DNA of 61,586 nucleotides from an uncultured Duganella sp. (GTDB lineage Bacteria; Pseudomonadota; Gammaproteobacteria; Burkholderiales; Burkholderiaceae): contig CAMLSG010000003.1 of assembly GCA_946482635.1 (NCBI GenBank), positions 1 through 61,586 of the forward strand. The letters are read 5' to 3'. The first letter of the stretch is position 1. Every line of letters starts with the position of its first letter. The notes below the pieces were generated by a model that saw only the letters and a list, made by a program, of their open reading frames with translations, was not told the DNA's origin and ran no database searches. Positions 43,960 through 52,848 of this stretch are shown in pieces. A program made the position numbers and the translations under genes.

Positions 43960-45306
43960 ATGAAGAAAGTTCTAATGGCGACAGCTTGCCTGCTGTCGCT
44001 GCAGTGTGCGCAAGGTTTTGCCCAGCAGGTCACGGATGAAGAGCGCTCGGCGCTGAAGTCGAAATCCGATTCAGGTAGCCTGGCGCCGGAATTACGTTTG
44101 CCGGCGGAGGACATGCGCTGGTGGCAGGATGCGAAATTCGGCATCTTTGTCCATTGGGGGCTGTACGCCATTCCGGCAAAAGGCGAATGGCATATGCATA
44201 ACGACAAGGTCGATCCCCAGGAGTACGCCAAGCTGGCAACGCAATTCAAGCCGAAGCATTTCAATGCGGACAGCTGGGCGCAGGCGGCAAAGGATGCGGG
44301 CGCGCAGTATATGGTGATGACTGCGCGCCACCATGACGGCTTTGCCATGTTCGCCAGCAAAACCAGCTACCGAAATTACGACTCCGGCCACTCCGCGGCG
44401 CACAAGGATTTCATCGCAGACTATGTCGCGGCGGTTAGGCGGAGGGGGATGCGGGTCGGTATTTACTACTCGCCGATGGACTGGCGCTTCCCCGGCTACT
44501 TCGACCCCAAGGGCTTGCCTGACAATGCGGCCCTGATGAAAAAGCAGGGCTATGGCCAGGTGCGGGAACTGATGTCCAACTACGGCAAAATCGACATCCT
44601 CTGGTATGACGGCGGCTGGCTGGCGCATCGCGGCAGCGATGCAGATGCTGCCTGGTTCTGGCAGCCGGAGATCCTGAATGCGCAAGTGCGCAAGCTGCAG
44701 CCCAAGGTCGTAATCAATCCGCGATCGGGGTGGCAGGGCGACTTCGATACCGAAGAAGGCGGCCAGCCGGTTACCGGGCCAATCCGCCAGAAACCCTGGG
44801 AGAAGACGTTCTCGATCGGGCCTGCATGGGGCTACGTGCCGGGCGATGCCATGAAGGCAGGGCAGGTAATCCGCCTGGTGGTCGACGCGGTGGTAAGGAA
44901 CGGCAACGCCCTGGTCAATATCGGGCCTGATGCGGATGGGCGGATTCCGGCCAACCAGGTGCAGACGCTGCAAGGCATCGGTGCCTGGATGCGCGTCAAC
45001 GGCGAGGGCGTCTACAACACGCGGCCGGGACCTTTCCAGCCTGTCGATGGCGTGTACGGCTCGACCACGCGCGGCAAGAACGTTTATGTCCACGTTCTGT
45101 CCTGGCCTGGCGACAGCCTGAAGCTGCCGGCATTGCCTGGAAAGGTCGTTTCGGCCAGTACCCTGGCCGGCGCGCCGGTGCGCTTCAGCCAGTCCGGCAA
45201 CGGCATTGTGGTCAGCGTGGACGCCGCCAAGCGCGATGCGGTCGACACGGTCATCAAGCTGGAAACCGATGCTGAACCTGCCGTCGCCGCAGGCGGCGCC
45301 CACTGA
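43960..45306 (+). CDS. GH29 alpha-L-fucosidase, Sec-type signal
   Basis: 448 residues, with a Sec signal (about 1-21, ending FAQ). Motifs are AKFGIFVHWGLYAIP near 58-72, TARHHDGFAMF near 121-131 and IDILWYDGGW with nucleophile Asp217. It is only moderately similar to its neighbour, so the two probably differ in linkage or aglycone preference. AGGGAA precedes the ATG. Together with the GH74 enzymes it could strip fucosylated xyloglucan side chains, by inference. Confidence 0.9.
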   Translation: MKKVLMATACLLSLQCAQGFAQQVTDEERSALKSKSDSGSLAPELRLPAEDMRWWQDAKFGIFVHWGLYAIPAKGEWHMHNDKVDPQEYAKLATQFKPKHFNADSWAQAAKDAGAQYMVMTARHHDGFAMFASKTSYRNYDSGHSAAHKDFIADYVAAVRRRGMRVGIYYSPMDWRFPGYFDPKGLPDNAALMKKQGYGQVRELMSNYGKIDILWYDGGWLAHRGSDADAAWFWQPEILNAQVRKLQPKVVINPRSGWQGDFDTEEGGQPVTGPIRQKPWEKTFSIGPAWGYVPGDAMKAGQVIRLVVDAVVRNGNALVNIGPDADGRIPANQVQTLQGIGAWMRVNGEGVYNTRPGPFQPVDGVYGSTTRGKNVYVHVLSWPGDSLKLPALPGKVVSASTLAGAPVRFSQSGNGIVVSVDAAKRDAVDTVIKLETDAEPAVAAGGAH

Positions 45307-45315
45307 AGCACACTG

Positions 45316-46524
45316 CTACCTATCATCGCGTGAAGGAACGAGGGTAAATCGTTCCTTCAGCCGCAGGAAAGGCTTTTCGTAGGCGTGGTACAGCAGCGAT
45401 GCCAGGATGACGGTTGCAGCGAAGGCGAGCAGCGCGCCGAACGTGTCGCGCCATGCGCCCAGGCCTGCGCTGTTGGCAGTCGCGGTCAGCCATGCACCGA
45501 ACTTGTCGTACGCCAGCCAGAAAAAGAAGATGTGAATCATGTACAGGCCATACGAAATGCGGCCGAGGTACACCAGGGGGCGCGGCAGGAACCGTTGCGG
45601 CGTGCCGAGCATGCTGACGATCATCAATGCCGCTCCTGTCCAGACCAGCGGCCAGCCTGCCAGGCTTTGCACAACGGAAGAACGGGGCCAGTCGGCTTTG
45701 ATCCCGAATACGAGGAAAGCGATCAGCCATAAAGCGACGGCGAAGGTGAACACGCCAATCCTGGCGGCGGTGTGCCAATCGGGTTTCCGTCCACGCAGGA
45801 ATAGCGACAGCAACATTCCGCCCGCAAAGAACTGGAACTGGACGAAGCTGTTGGTCCACTGGCCGCTGAAGCCGGAATTGGCCGTGAATCCCTGGGCGTA
45901 GTAGACGATGACTGCATACGAAACGGCGATCACTGCGAGGTTGACGGCAATAAGGGCGCGACGCCCAAGCAAAGCCAGGAAAGGGATGACGATGTAGAAC
46001 TGCTCCTCGACGGACAGGCTCCACATCGGATTGATGGGATACTCGATCCATCCATGAAACGTGATGTACCAGTTGCCGGCGAACAGCATGAAGAACAGCC
46101 ACTTGTCCGGTGTGCCTGCACCGGCGCCAGGCAGGACATTGTTCAGGAACACCAGGCCGAAGAAAAGAAGGAAATACAGGGGCCAAATCCGCAATATCCG
46201 CCTGATGTAAAAAGCGCGAACATTGATGCCGCCAGCCTGGCTGCGTTCCCGTTCCAGCAGCTCCGTGATCAGGAAGGCGCTCAGGAAGAAAAATACAGGC
46301 ACGCCGAAAACGCCGACCTGCGTGATGGCGAAAATCCATGGGTGCTGCGCCTGGTTAATCGGCGCCAGGTCAGTACGGTGCGTGATGAATACGAACATGA
46401 AGGCGATGAAACGCAGTACGTCCAGTTCGGGACGATAATACCTGGCGGTTGCCGGCTGCGGTTCCTGGGTCGCAGTATCCTGGCCTGGCTGCGCTGCTGC
46501 CAGGGCGGTGCTGGTTTGGGCCAT
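45316..46524 (-). CDS. Acyltransferase 3 family membrane protein
   Basis: 402 residues with about ten membrane helices and the family opening YRPELDVLRFIAFMFVFITH, where Arg and His are the usual functional residues. Such enzymes O-acylate sugars or lipids from cytoplasmic acyl-CoA. It is the last gene of the minus-strand operon that begins at 51183, 15 bp after the GntR gene. Whether it modifies a sugar of this pathway or a cell-surface glycan is unclear. Confidence 0.85.
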   Translation of the reverse strand: MAQTSTALAAAQPGQDTATQEPQPATARYYRPELDVLRFIAFMFVFITHRTDLAPINQAQHPWIFAITQVGVFGVPVFFFLSAFLITELLERERSQAGGINVRAFYIRRILRIWPLYFLLFFGLVFLNNVLPGAGAGTPDKWLFFMLFAGNWYITFHGWIEYPINPMWSLSVEEQFYIVIPFLALLGRRALIAVNLAVIAVSYAVIVYYAQGFTANSGFSGQWTNSFVQFQFFAGGMLLSLFLRGRKPDWHTAARIGVFTFAVALWLIAFLVFGIKADWPRSSVVQSLAGWPLVWTGAALMIVSMLGTPQRFLPRPLVYLGRISYGLYMIHIFFFWLAYDKFGAWLTATANSAGLGAWRDTFGALLAFAATVILASLLYHAYEKPFLRLKERFTLVPSRDDR

Positions 46525-46539
46525 GGTGGAATTCCCTAT

Positions 46540-47241
46540 TCAGGCGCCGCTGCCGGCGAAGGTGCGGCTTACCCGCTGCAGGTGGGTGCGCATGGCTTTG
46601 CGGGCCCCGGCCGGGTCGCGGGCGGCGATGGCATCGAAGATGGCGCGGTGATCGAGCAGGGTGGCCTTGCGCAGCTCTTCGGTGCGGTAGTGTTCCTTGA
46701 GGCGGTGCCACAGGTTGCTGCGCTGGCGCCACAAGTAATCGATGACGCCGACCAGGGCCGCATTGCCGCTGGCGCGCGCAATCGCAAGGTGGAAGTCTCG
46801 GTCGGCCTGTTCGTTGCTGGAGCGGTCTTCGTGGCTGCGCTCCATTTCCAGCATGGCGGCCAGGATGGCGTCGAGTGCTGCGCCGCTGGCATTCTTTGCC
46901 GCCATGGCGGCAACCTCGGTTTCGATGACGCTGCGGGCGGACAGCACTTCGAACGGTCCCGGGCCGGCCTCCGGTACCGCGGCCGGGGTTCCGGGGTCCT
47001 GGTTGACGTAGACGCCTGAGCCCCCGCGCACTTCGATTACGCCGCCCAGTTCCAGCGCGATCAGCGCCTCGCGCAGCGACGCGCGGCTGACCTGCAGCGA
47101 GGCGGCCAGTTCGCGTTCAGGCGGCAGGCGTGCCCCGGCAGCGATGCCTTGTTGCCGTATCAGTTCCTGGATGCGTTCGGCGACCACCCGGTACATGCGG
47201 GCCTCCGGCTGGCGCGATGGCGATACGTGGGTGTCGCTCAT
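46540..47241 (-). CDS. GntR-family regulator with FCD domain
   Basis: 233 residues: one winged helix (LPPERELAASLQVSRASLREALIALE near 37-62) and a C-terminal FCD ligand-binding domain (DRDFHLAIARASGN near 138). FCD regulators of this group often respond to sugar acids such as uronates and aldonates. It is co-transcribed with the lactonase and kinase genes (4-bp overlap). The palindromes at 51221-51244 and 42272-42295 are its most likely sites. Confidence 0.9.
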   Translation of the reverse strand: MSDTHVSPSRQPEARMYRVVAERIQELIRQQGIAAGARLPPERELAASLQVSRASLREALIALELGGVIEVRGGSGVYVNQDPGTPAAVPEAGPGPFEVLSARSVIETEVAAMAAKNASGAALDAILAAMLEMERSHEDRSSNEQADRDFHLAIARASGNAALVGVIDYLWRQRSNLWHRLKEHYRTEELRKATLLDHRAIFDAIAARDPAGARKAMRTHLQRVSRTFAGSGA

Positions 47242-48080
47242 GGCATTGCTCCTTCGATGCGGTAGAAACGGCGGGCGTTATTGCCGAATACCGCCGCCCG
47301 CTGTTGTTCATCCAGTCCGGCCAACAAGGTTTCGCTGGCGTCGATCCAGGCTGCGTAATCCGTCGCCAGCCGGAGCACCGGCCAGTCGCTGCCCCACATT
47401 ACGCGCTCCGCACCGAACACCTGCAGTATGTGGTTCGCATAGGGCTGCAGTTGCTGCACGGTCCAGCCGGGGCCGGCCTCGGTGACCATGCCGGACAGCT
47501 TGCATTCGACCTGCGGCAGCGCTGCCAGCCGGGCCAAGTCGCGCAGCCATTGCGCATCCGGCATGCCAGCCATGGCAGGCTTGGCCAAGTGGTCGATCAC
47601 GATCGGCAGCGAGGGATGGCGGCGTGCGAAGGCGTACAGCGCCGGCAAGTGGCGCGGCAGCACCAGCGCGTCGAGACTGAGGCCGTGGCGCAGCATGGCT
47701 TCCACGGCCGGCGCCAGGACTGGGTCATCGATCCACGCGTCGTCGGCCAGGTCCTGCAGCATGGGACGCAGGCCGCGCAGCCTCTGGTTGGCTGCCAGTG
47801 CGCCGATGCGCTGCGGAGCATCGGGTGCCTTCAGGTCGGTCCAGCCGACGACGGCTCGCACGAAATCGTGGCGCCCCGCCAGGTCCAGCATGTACTGGGT
47901 GTCTGCCTCGTCGGGCATGGATTGCACCAGTACCGTGGCTGCGACGCCGTTTTCCTGCAGCAGGGCGGACAGGTCGCCGGGATGGAAATCGCGGTAAATA
48001 GGCGCAAGCTCGGGTGGGGGCCAGGCGCCCTGGCGGGCGGCCAGTTGCCAGAAGTGCTGGTGGGCATCGATGCGTGTCAT
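47238..48080 (-). CDS. Amidohydrolase-type sugar lactonase (L-fucono/L-galactono-lactonase-like)
   Basis: 280 residues of the amidohydrolase-2 family: MTRIDAHQHFW (HxH metal site at 7-9), GLRPMLQD near 103, VIDHLAKP near 161 and GSDWPV near 236. The set matches L-fuconolactonases and related sugar lactonases. It would open the lactone made by the aldo/keto reductase at 52849. It overlaps the kinase and GntR genes by 4 bp each. Actual lactone preference (fucono, galactono, rhamnono) is not readable. Confidence 0.82.
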   Translation of the reverse strand: MTRIDAHQHFWQLAARQGAWPPPELAPIYRDFHPGDLSALLQENGVAATVLVQSMPDEADTQYMLDLAGRHDFVRAVVGWTDLKAPDAPQRIGALAANQRLRGLRPMLQDLADDAWIDDPVLAPAVEAMLRHGLSLDALVLPRHLPALYAFARRHPSLPIVIDHLAKPAMAGMPDAQWLRDLARLAALPQVECKLSGMVTEAGPGWTVQQLQPYANHILQVFGAERVMWGSDWPVLRLATDYAAWIDASETLLAGLDEQQRAAVFGNNARRFYRIEGAMP

Positions 48081-49021
48081 GGTTCAGTGCCCAGGGTATC
48101 AGGGAGGGATGGCATTGCGTGCTCCGGAATGATGGCTCCATGGTGCGTGACGACGGCAGCGGCAAGGGCGCAGGCGAATTGCGCGGCCTGGATGCCATTT
48201 GCGCCAGCCAGCCGCTGTGCGAGGTAGCCGGCATTGAAGCTGTCGCCGGCGGCGGTGGTGTCTACTGCCTGGACCTGACGTGCCGGGACGTGCCCGGCGG
48301 CGAGGCCAGCCGAGGAGCCAAGCAGGCAACCTCCCGCACCGAGTTTGAGCACCGCTTCCGGCACGCCCAGCGATTCGATGCGCTCCAGCGCCTGCGCGGG
48401 ATTACTGGCGCCGTGCAGTACCGCCTCGTCGTCAAAGCTGAACAGGGCATGGGTGCAGGCGCGTGCAGCGCGGTCCATCCATCTGGCGGCAGTGGCCGGG
48501 TCCCACAAGGCGGCACGATAATTGTTGTCGAGGGCGACCCAGCCGCCTGCTGCGCGCACTTTTTCGGCAAGGGCCAGCAAGGCCGTGCGGCGTTCATCGT
48601 CCAGGATCGCCAGCGTAATGCCGGTCACCAGCAGGATGCGGCAGTTGGCCAACGCGGCCTCCAGTTGCGCCAGGTGTGTGGCCGATAGCATGGATCGTGC
48701 CGCCGACTGCGCGCGCCAATAGGCGAAACGGCGCTCGCCGCTGGCGTCGGTTTCGATTGCATACAGCCCGGGCGTGCCGCCTGGCCGTGTTTCGACCAGG
48801 CTGTCGTCGATGTGCTCGGCCTGCATATGGTTGCGGATCAGGATGCTCATCGCATCGTCGCCCAGTGCGCTGACGTAGCGTACCGGCAGGGCAGGGGCCA
48901 GCCGCTTCATGTAGACCGCCGTGTTGTAGCTGTCGCCGGCAGCCGCGTGGAGGATCGTGCCGTTTGGCTGCGGGCGCAGCTCCAGCATGCACTCGCCTGC
49001 GGACCAGAATTCGCCGCTCAC
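48077..49021 (-). CDS. PfkB-family sugar (acid) kinase, KDG-kinase-like
   Basis: 314 residues starting with GTG in a 4-bp overlap. The PfkB fold shows GDSYNTAVYMKRL near 29 and the C-terminal signature DTTAAGDSFNAGYL near 253 with the catalytic Asp in GDSF. The closest pattern is 2-keto-3-deoxygluconate kinase. Such a kinase needs a 6-hydroxyl, so it cannot act on 6-deoxy fucose intermediates, which points to a second substrate for this operon. Confidence 0.82.
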   Translation of the reverse strand: MSGEFWSAGECMLELRPQPNGTILHAAAGDSYNTAVYMKRLAPALPVRYVSALGDDAMSILIRNHMQAEHIDDSLVETRPGGTPGLYAIETDASGERRFAYWRAQSAARSMLSATHLAQLEAALANCRILLVTGITLAILDDERRTALLALAEKVRAAGGWVALDNNYRAALWDPATAARWMDRAARACTHALFSFDDEAVLHGASNPAQALERIESLGVPEAVLKLGAGGCLLGSSAGLAAGHVPARQVQAVDTTAAGDSFNAGYLAQRLAGANGIQAAQFACALAAAVVTHHGAIIPEHAMPSLPDTLGTEP

Positions 49022-50166
49022 GCTACGTAATCCGTTGCAGGCCGTGCGGCGGCAATGCGCAGCGCTGCACGCAGGCGCGGCTGCGTCAGCGGCAACTGCA
49101 TCCGGTTGGCCAGCGCGAGCACCGGCAGCAGGCGGCGCCGCTTCTTCTCCTCGTGGTTCTGCGCGATATCGGCAAGTCGGTGTGCCAGGAAGGGGTTGTT
49201 GAAGCGGTCGCGTACCTGCGTCAGGTAGGCGCGGGCGATCTTGCCTTCGCCCCGCGCCCGGAACACGGGCAGCACTTCTTCTTCCCAGAGCGCTTCGAGT
49301 TCCGCGCGCAATTTGGGATCGGACATGGCCTGCAGCACGGTTTCATCTTCAGGACGGCCCCACTGCAGCCACTGTTCGGCCAGGAAGGTGTGCCCCAGGT
49401 TCAACAGGAACAGCTTGCGCCGTTCATACGGCTCCAACTTGTCGGTCACCACGATCTGGGGATGGGTGCAAGGCAGCACCATGTTTTCCTGCGCTTCGAT
49501 AACCCAGATGGCATAGGGCTCCGCCACCGCACCGGCGGGCTCGATCGGTTCGGAGACGATGCGGTCGACCAGCGAATTGACCCAAACGCAAGTATCTTCG
49601 AGGTAGGCCAGGAAGGCCTCGTCAAGCTGCCACTCGCGCGCCAGCTTGCACACCAGGCCGCGCAGCATGCTGCCGTTGTTGGCCACCAGTTCGCATGGAT
49701 ACAGCGTCACCGGCGACCCTCCGTGCCGGTAGCGGTGGTGCAGCAGGTCCAGGAGCTTGGCGGGGAAACTGCGCGGCGGCGTTGCAGCGCCAAGCAGTTC
49801 CGGGCCATCCTGTGCGGACAACTCGTAGCCGCGGTCGCCGGTGTTGGAGACAATCACCTGCACCGGTCCGGCCGCCAGGGCTCGAACCGCCGGCCAGTCG
49901 TGGTCGGCATGCAGCCCCGCTGCGATCGAAGTGACGCAGTGTTCCTGGTCGACCACCGCGCCGCTTTCGATGCCGCGAATGCGCACCGGATAGCCGCCGG
50001 GCGCGTTGAACGCCGCCAGGCGCTGCGCACTCTGGGCGCTGCCGGTGGTCTGCACGACGGTGATCTTGCCAAGCGCCTGTTGCTGCTCCAGCGCCTGGTG
50101 CACAAACAGGTCCGCGTGCGCCTGGAGGAAGCGGCTGGTGCCGAACTGCAGGATTGGGGTCGACAT
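49018..50166 (-). CDS. Long-chain polyol/uronate dehydrogenase (tagaturonate reductase-like)
   Basis: 382 residues of the mannitol dehydrogenase family: an NAD-binding opening (LQFGTSRFLQAHADLFV), VNSLVDRIVSEP near 184-195, and the C-terminal helical domain with KLFLLNLGHTFLA near 243. Members reduce tagaturonate or fructuronate to altronate or mannonate. In this operon the likely job is reduction of a 5-keto acid made by the Zn-alcohol dehydrogenase. The overlap with the kinase gene is 4 bp and the gap to the dehydrogenase is 3 bp. Confidence 0.78.
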   Translation of the reverse strand: MSTPILQFGTSRFLQAHADLFVHQALEQQQALGKITVVQTTGSAQSAQRLAAFNAPGGYPVRIRGIESGAVVDQEHCVTSIAAGLHADHDWPAVRALAAGPVQVIVSNTGDRGYELSAQDGPELLGAATPPRSFPAKLLDLLHHRYRHGGSPVTLYPCELVANNGSMLRGLVCKLAREWQLDEAFLAYLEDTCVWVNSLVDRIVSEPIEPAGAVAEPYAIWVIEAQENMVLPCTHPQIVVTDKLEPYERRKLFLLNLGHTFLAEQWLQWGRPEDETVLQAMSDPKLRAELEALWEEEVLPVFRARGEGKIARAYLTQVRDRFNNPFLAHRLADIAQNHEEKKRRRLLPVLALANRMQLPLTQPRLRAALRIAAARPATDYVA

Positions 50167-50169
50167 GGC

Positions 50170-51183
50170 TTATACCTCGACGATGGCCTTGATCACGCCG
50201 GCGGCAGGATCCATCCATTGCGGCAGCACGTCGACGAAATCGGCCAGCGTGGTGCGATGCGTGTTCATCAAGCCGGTCGGAACATGGCCCGCCTTCATCG
50301 CCGCCAGCACCGTGCGGAAGTCGTCAGCGGTGGCGTTGCGGCTGCCCAGCAAGCTGGTTTCGCGCTTGTGGAATTCCGGATCGGCAAAGGAAATGCGGTC
50401 CAGCACGATCGATACAAGCACATAAGTGCCGCCATGGGCGACGAATTCCAGCCCGCGTTCCATCGCCTTCACGTTGCCGGTGGCGTCGAATACGACGTCG
50501 AAGAATTCACCCCTGGTCAGTTCCGACAGCCGGGCTTTGTCTTCCGTGCCGACGGTGACTGTGTGCGGCACGTCGAGGGCCTTGCGGCAAAACGCCAGGC
50601 GGTCTTCGCGCGCATCCAGTACCGTCACCTTGCCGCCCTGGAGTTGGGCGAACAGCGCTGCGGCGATGCCGATCGGGCCGGCGCCGACCACCAGCACGTT
50701 CTGGCCGGTGCGCACATTGGCGCGGCGCACGGCGTGGGCGCCGATCGCCAGGAATTCCAGCATGGCGGCGTCGTCGAGGGAGATGCCGTCGGTCTTGAAC
50801 ACGAAACGCTCAGGCAGTGCCAGGTACTCTGCCATGCCGCCGTCGCGGTGCACGCCCAGCACCTGGATATTGGTGCAGCAATTGGTCTTGCCCTGGCGGC
50901 AGGCGACGCAGGCGCCGCAGGACAGGTAAGGCATCACGTAGACCTGGTCGCCGGGCGCCAGTTCGCTGCCGAGGGGCGCGCTGACCACTTCGCCCGACAG
51001 TTCGTGCCCCATGACCCGCGGATACTGGAGGAAGGGCTGGGTGCCGCGGAAGATGTGCATGTCGGTGCCGCACAGGCCAATGCGGCGCACGCGCAGCAGC
51101 ACCTCGCCCTCGGCAGCCTGCGGCAATGGGCGCTCTACCAGTTGCAGGTCGCCAGGCGACTGGCATACGACGGTTTTCATCAT
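50170..51183 (-). CDS. Zn-dependent alcohol dehydrogenase (L-galactonate 5-dehydrogenase-like)
   Basis: Two adjacent ATG codons (51183, 51180) are possible starts; the length is 336-337 residues. Zinc MDR family: catalytic zinc ligands in LCGTDMH and GHE (about 38-60), structural zinc Cys in CGACVACRQGKTNC (about 88-101), and the Rossmann loop VVGAGPIGIAAA near 165. It resembles sugar-acid and polyol dehydrogenases such as LgoD. It heads the minus-strand operon, which runs to 45316, and is divergent from the dehydratase operon across the palindrome at 51221-51244. Confidence 0.8.
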   Translation of the reverse strand: MMKTVVCQSPGDLQLVERPLPQAAEGEVLLRVRRIGLCGTDMHIFRGTQPFLQYPRVMGHELSGEVVSAPLGSELAPGDQVYVMPYLSCGACVACRQGKTNCCTNIQVLGVHRDGGMAEYLALPERFVFKTDGISLDDAAMLEFLAIGAHAVRRANVRTGQNVLVVGAGPIGIAAALFAQLQGGKVTVLDAREDRLAFCRKALDVPHTVTVGTEDKARLSELTRGEFFDVVFDATGNVKAMERGLEFVAHGGTYVLVSIVLDRISFADPEFHKRETSLLGSRNATADDFRTVLAAMKAGHVPTGLMNTHRTTLADFVDVLPQWMDPAAGVIKAIVEV

Positions 51184-51220
51184 GGTTTTTTTTCCGTATC
51201 GAAGTTGGGTTGTGCTTGCA

Positions 51221-51244
51221 TTGTACGGCATATATGCCATACAA
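51221..51244. promoter_or_regulatory. 24-bp palindrome between the two catabolic operons
   Basis: TTGTACGGCATA is followed by its near-perfect inverse TATGCCATACAA; only one base pair mismatches. It sits in the 111-bp divergent promoter region, so one bound regulator could control both operons. The related site at 42272-42295 matches at 19 of 24 positions and the one at 57850-57873 at about 15. Confidence 0.8.
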
Positions 51245-51294
51245 TCGAGCTATCAATGCAGCAATTTTTCTGATTTGTCCGTAAGGAAATAGCC

Positions 51295-51627
51295 ATGCCT
51301 GACCCGACGCCTGCGGCGCCACGCCTGCTGTTGATGGCCCCCGAAGATAACTGCCTGATTGCCCGCCTGCCGCTGGCGGCCGGCGAGGCGTTGGAGATCG
51401 ATGGTGCGCTTGTCGTCTTGCCGGAGGCAATCCCGCTGGGCTACAAGGTGGCGCGCCGCGCGCTCAAGGCCGGCGAAAAGGTGTTGCGCTACGGGGCCAT
51501 CATCGGCACAGCGTCGGCCGACGTGGCGTCCGGCGCCATGCTGCACACGCATAACCTTGTCAGCGATTACATTCCCACCTATACATTGGCGTCGGACGCC
51601 CATTCTTTTATCGGGAGCACACATTGA
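51295..51627 (+). CDS. UxaA-family dehydratase, small (SAF) subunit
   Basis: 110 residues with the SAF-type domain of altronate/galactarate dehydratases: DNCLIARLPLAAGEAL opening, IPLGYKVARRALKAGEKVLRYG and a HTHNL segment near 83-87. In UxaA-type enzymes this domain is often fused to the large one; here it is a separate gene whose TGA overlaps the next ATG by 1 bp. AAGGAAAT precedes the ATG. It is the first gene of the plus-strand operon. Confidence 0.88.
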   Translation: MPDPTPAAPRLLLMAPEDNCLIARLPLAAGEALEIDGALVVLPEAIPLGYKVARRALKAGEKVLRYGAIIGTASADVASGAMLHTHNLVSDYIPTYTLASDAHSFIGSTH

Positions 51628-52847
51628 TGCCGCAAGCTTCACTGCCAGCATTGTCCGGATACTTGCGCGCCGACGGCCGCAAGGGCATCCGCAACGTGGT
51701 CGCCGTTGCCTACACCGTCGAATGCGCACACCACGTGGCGCGCCTGATTGTCAACGCATTCCCCGGACAGGAAGTGCACCTGATCGGTTTCCCCGGCTGC
51801 TATCCGAACGATTACGCCGACCGCATGATGAAGCGCCTGGCTACCCATCCCAACGTCGGAGCCGCGCTGATCGTGTCTCTGGGCTGCGAGAGTTTCAATC
51901 GGCGCGGCCTGGAAGAGGAGGTTGCCGCCAGTGGCCGTCCGGTGCACACCATCACCATCCAGCAGAACAGCGGCACCCGCACCAGCGTGGCCGACGGGAT
52001 CGAGTGGGTGCGCTGGGCGCGCCAGTCTCTCGATGCCCAGGAACGCGTGCCGATGGGACTTGACGAACTGGTGGTAGCCACCATCTGCGGCGGCTCGGAC
52101 AGCACCAGCGGCATCACCGCCAATCCCGCCGTCGGCGTCGCATTCGACCAACTGGTAGCCGGCGGCGCCGCCTGCATTTTCGAGGAAACCGGGGAATTGG
52201 TAGGGTGCGAATTCCATATGAAGCGGCGTGCCGCCACGCCGGAACTGGGCGACGCCATCGTGGCCTGCGTGAACAAGGCGGCGCGCTACTACACCGTGCT
52301 TGGACATGGCAGTTTCGCCCCCGGTAATGCCGACGGCGGCCTGACGACGCAGGAAGAAAAGTCGCTGGGCGCCTACGCCAAGAGCGGGGCTTCGCCGATC
52401 AGCGGCATCCTCAAGCCGGGGGACCAGCCCGAGGGCGGCGGCCTGTACCTGCTGGACGTGGTGCCCGATGGCGAAGTGCGTTTCGGCTTCCCGAATATTT
52501 CCGACAATGCGGAAATCGTCGAACTGATTGCGTGCGGCGCCCACTTGACGCTGTTCACCACCGGCCGCGGTTCGGTGGTTGGCTCGGCGATTGCACCGGT
52601 GATCAAGGTGTGCGCCAATCCCGATACTTACCAGCGCCTGTCCGAAGACATGGACGTCAACGCCGGGCGCATCCTGAGCGGCGAAGCATCTCTGGAGCAG
52701 GTCGGTACCGAGATCGTGCGACTGGTGGCCCAGGTAGCCAACGGCGCGCAAAGCTGTTCGGAAGCGTTGGGCCACCAGGAATTCATACTCACTTATAAGC
52801 AGTTCGAGCCTTCCGGCCCCGGATGCTTCCCGTTGAAAGCGGCGTGA
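51627..52847 (+). CDS. UxaA-family dehydratase, large subunit
   Basis: 406 residues from the ATG at 51627 (GGGAG upstream). Family patterns are GYLRADGRKGIRNVVAV, SLGCESFN near 90, ICGGSDSTSGITANPAVG near 151 and conserved Cys for the iron centre. Family enzymes dehydrate altronate, galactarate or related sugar acids to 2-keto-3-deoxy acids. In this operon the substrate could be L-fuconate (no enolase-type fuconate dehydratase is in the window) or D-altronate in an L-galactonate route. Confidence 0.88.
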   Translation: MPQASLPALSGYLRADGRKGIRNVVAVAYTVECAHHVARLIVNAFPGQEVHLIGFPGCYPNDYADRMMKRLATHPNVGAALIVSLGCESFNRRGLEEEVAASGRPVHTITIQQNSGTRTSVADGIEWVRWARQSLDAQERVPMGLDELVVATICGGSDSTSGITANPAVGVAFDQLVAGGAACIFEETGELVGCEFHMKRRAATPELGDAIVACVNKAARYYTVLGHGSFAPGNADGGLTTQEEKSLGAYAKSGASPISGILKPGDQPEGGGLYLLDVVPDGEVRFGFPNISDNAEIVELIACGAHLTLFTTGRGSVVGSAIAPVIKVCANPDTYQRLSEDMDVNAGRILSGEASLEQVGTEIVRLVAQVANGAQSCSEALGHQEFILTYKQFEPSGPGCFPLKAA

Positions 52848-52848
52848 G

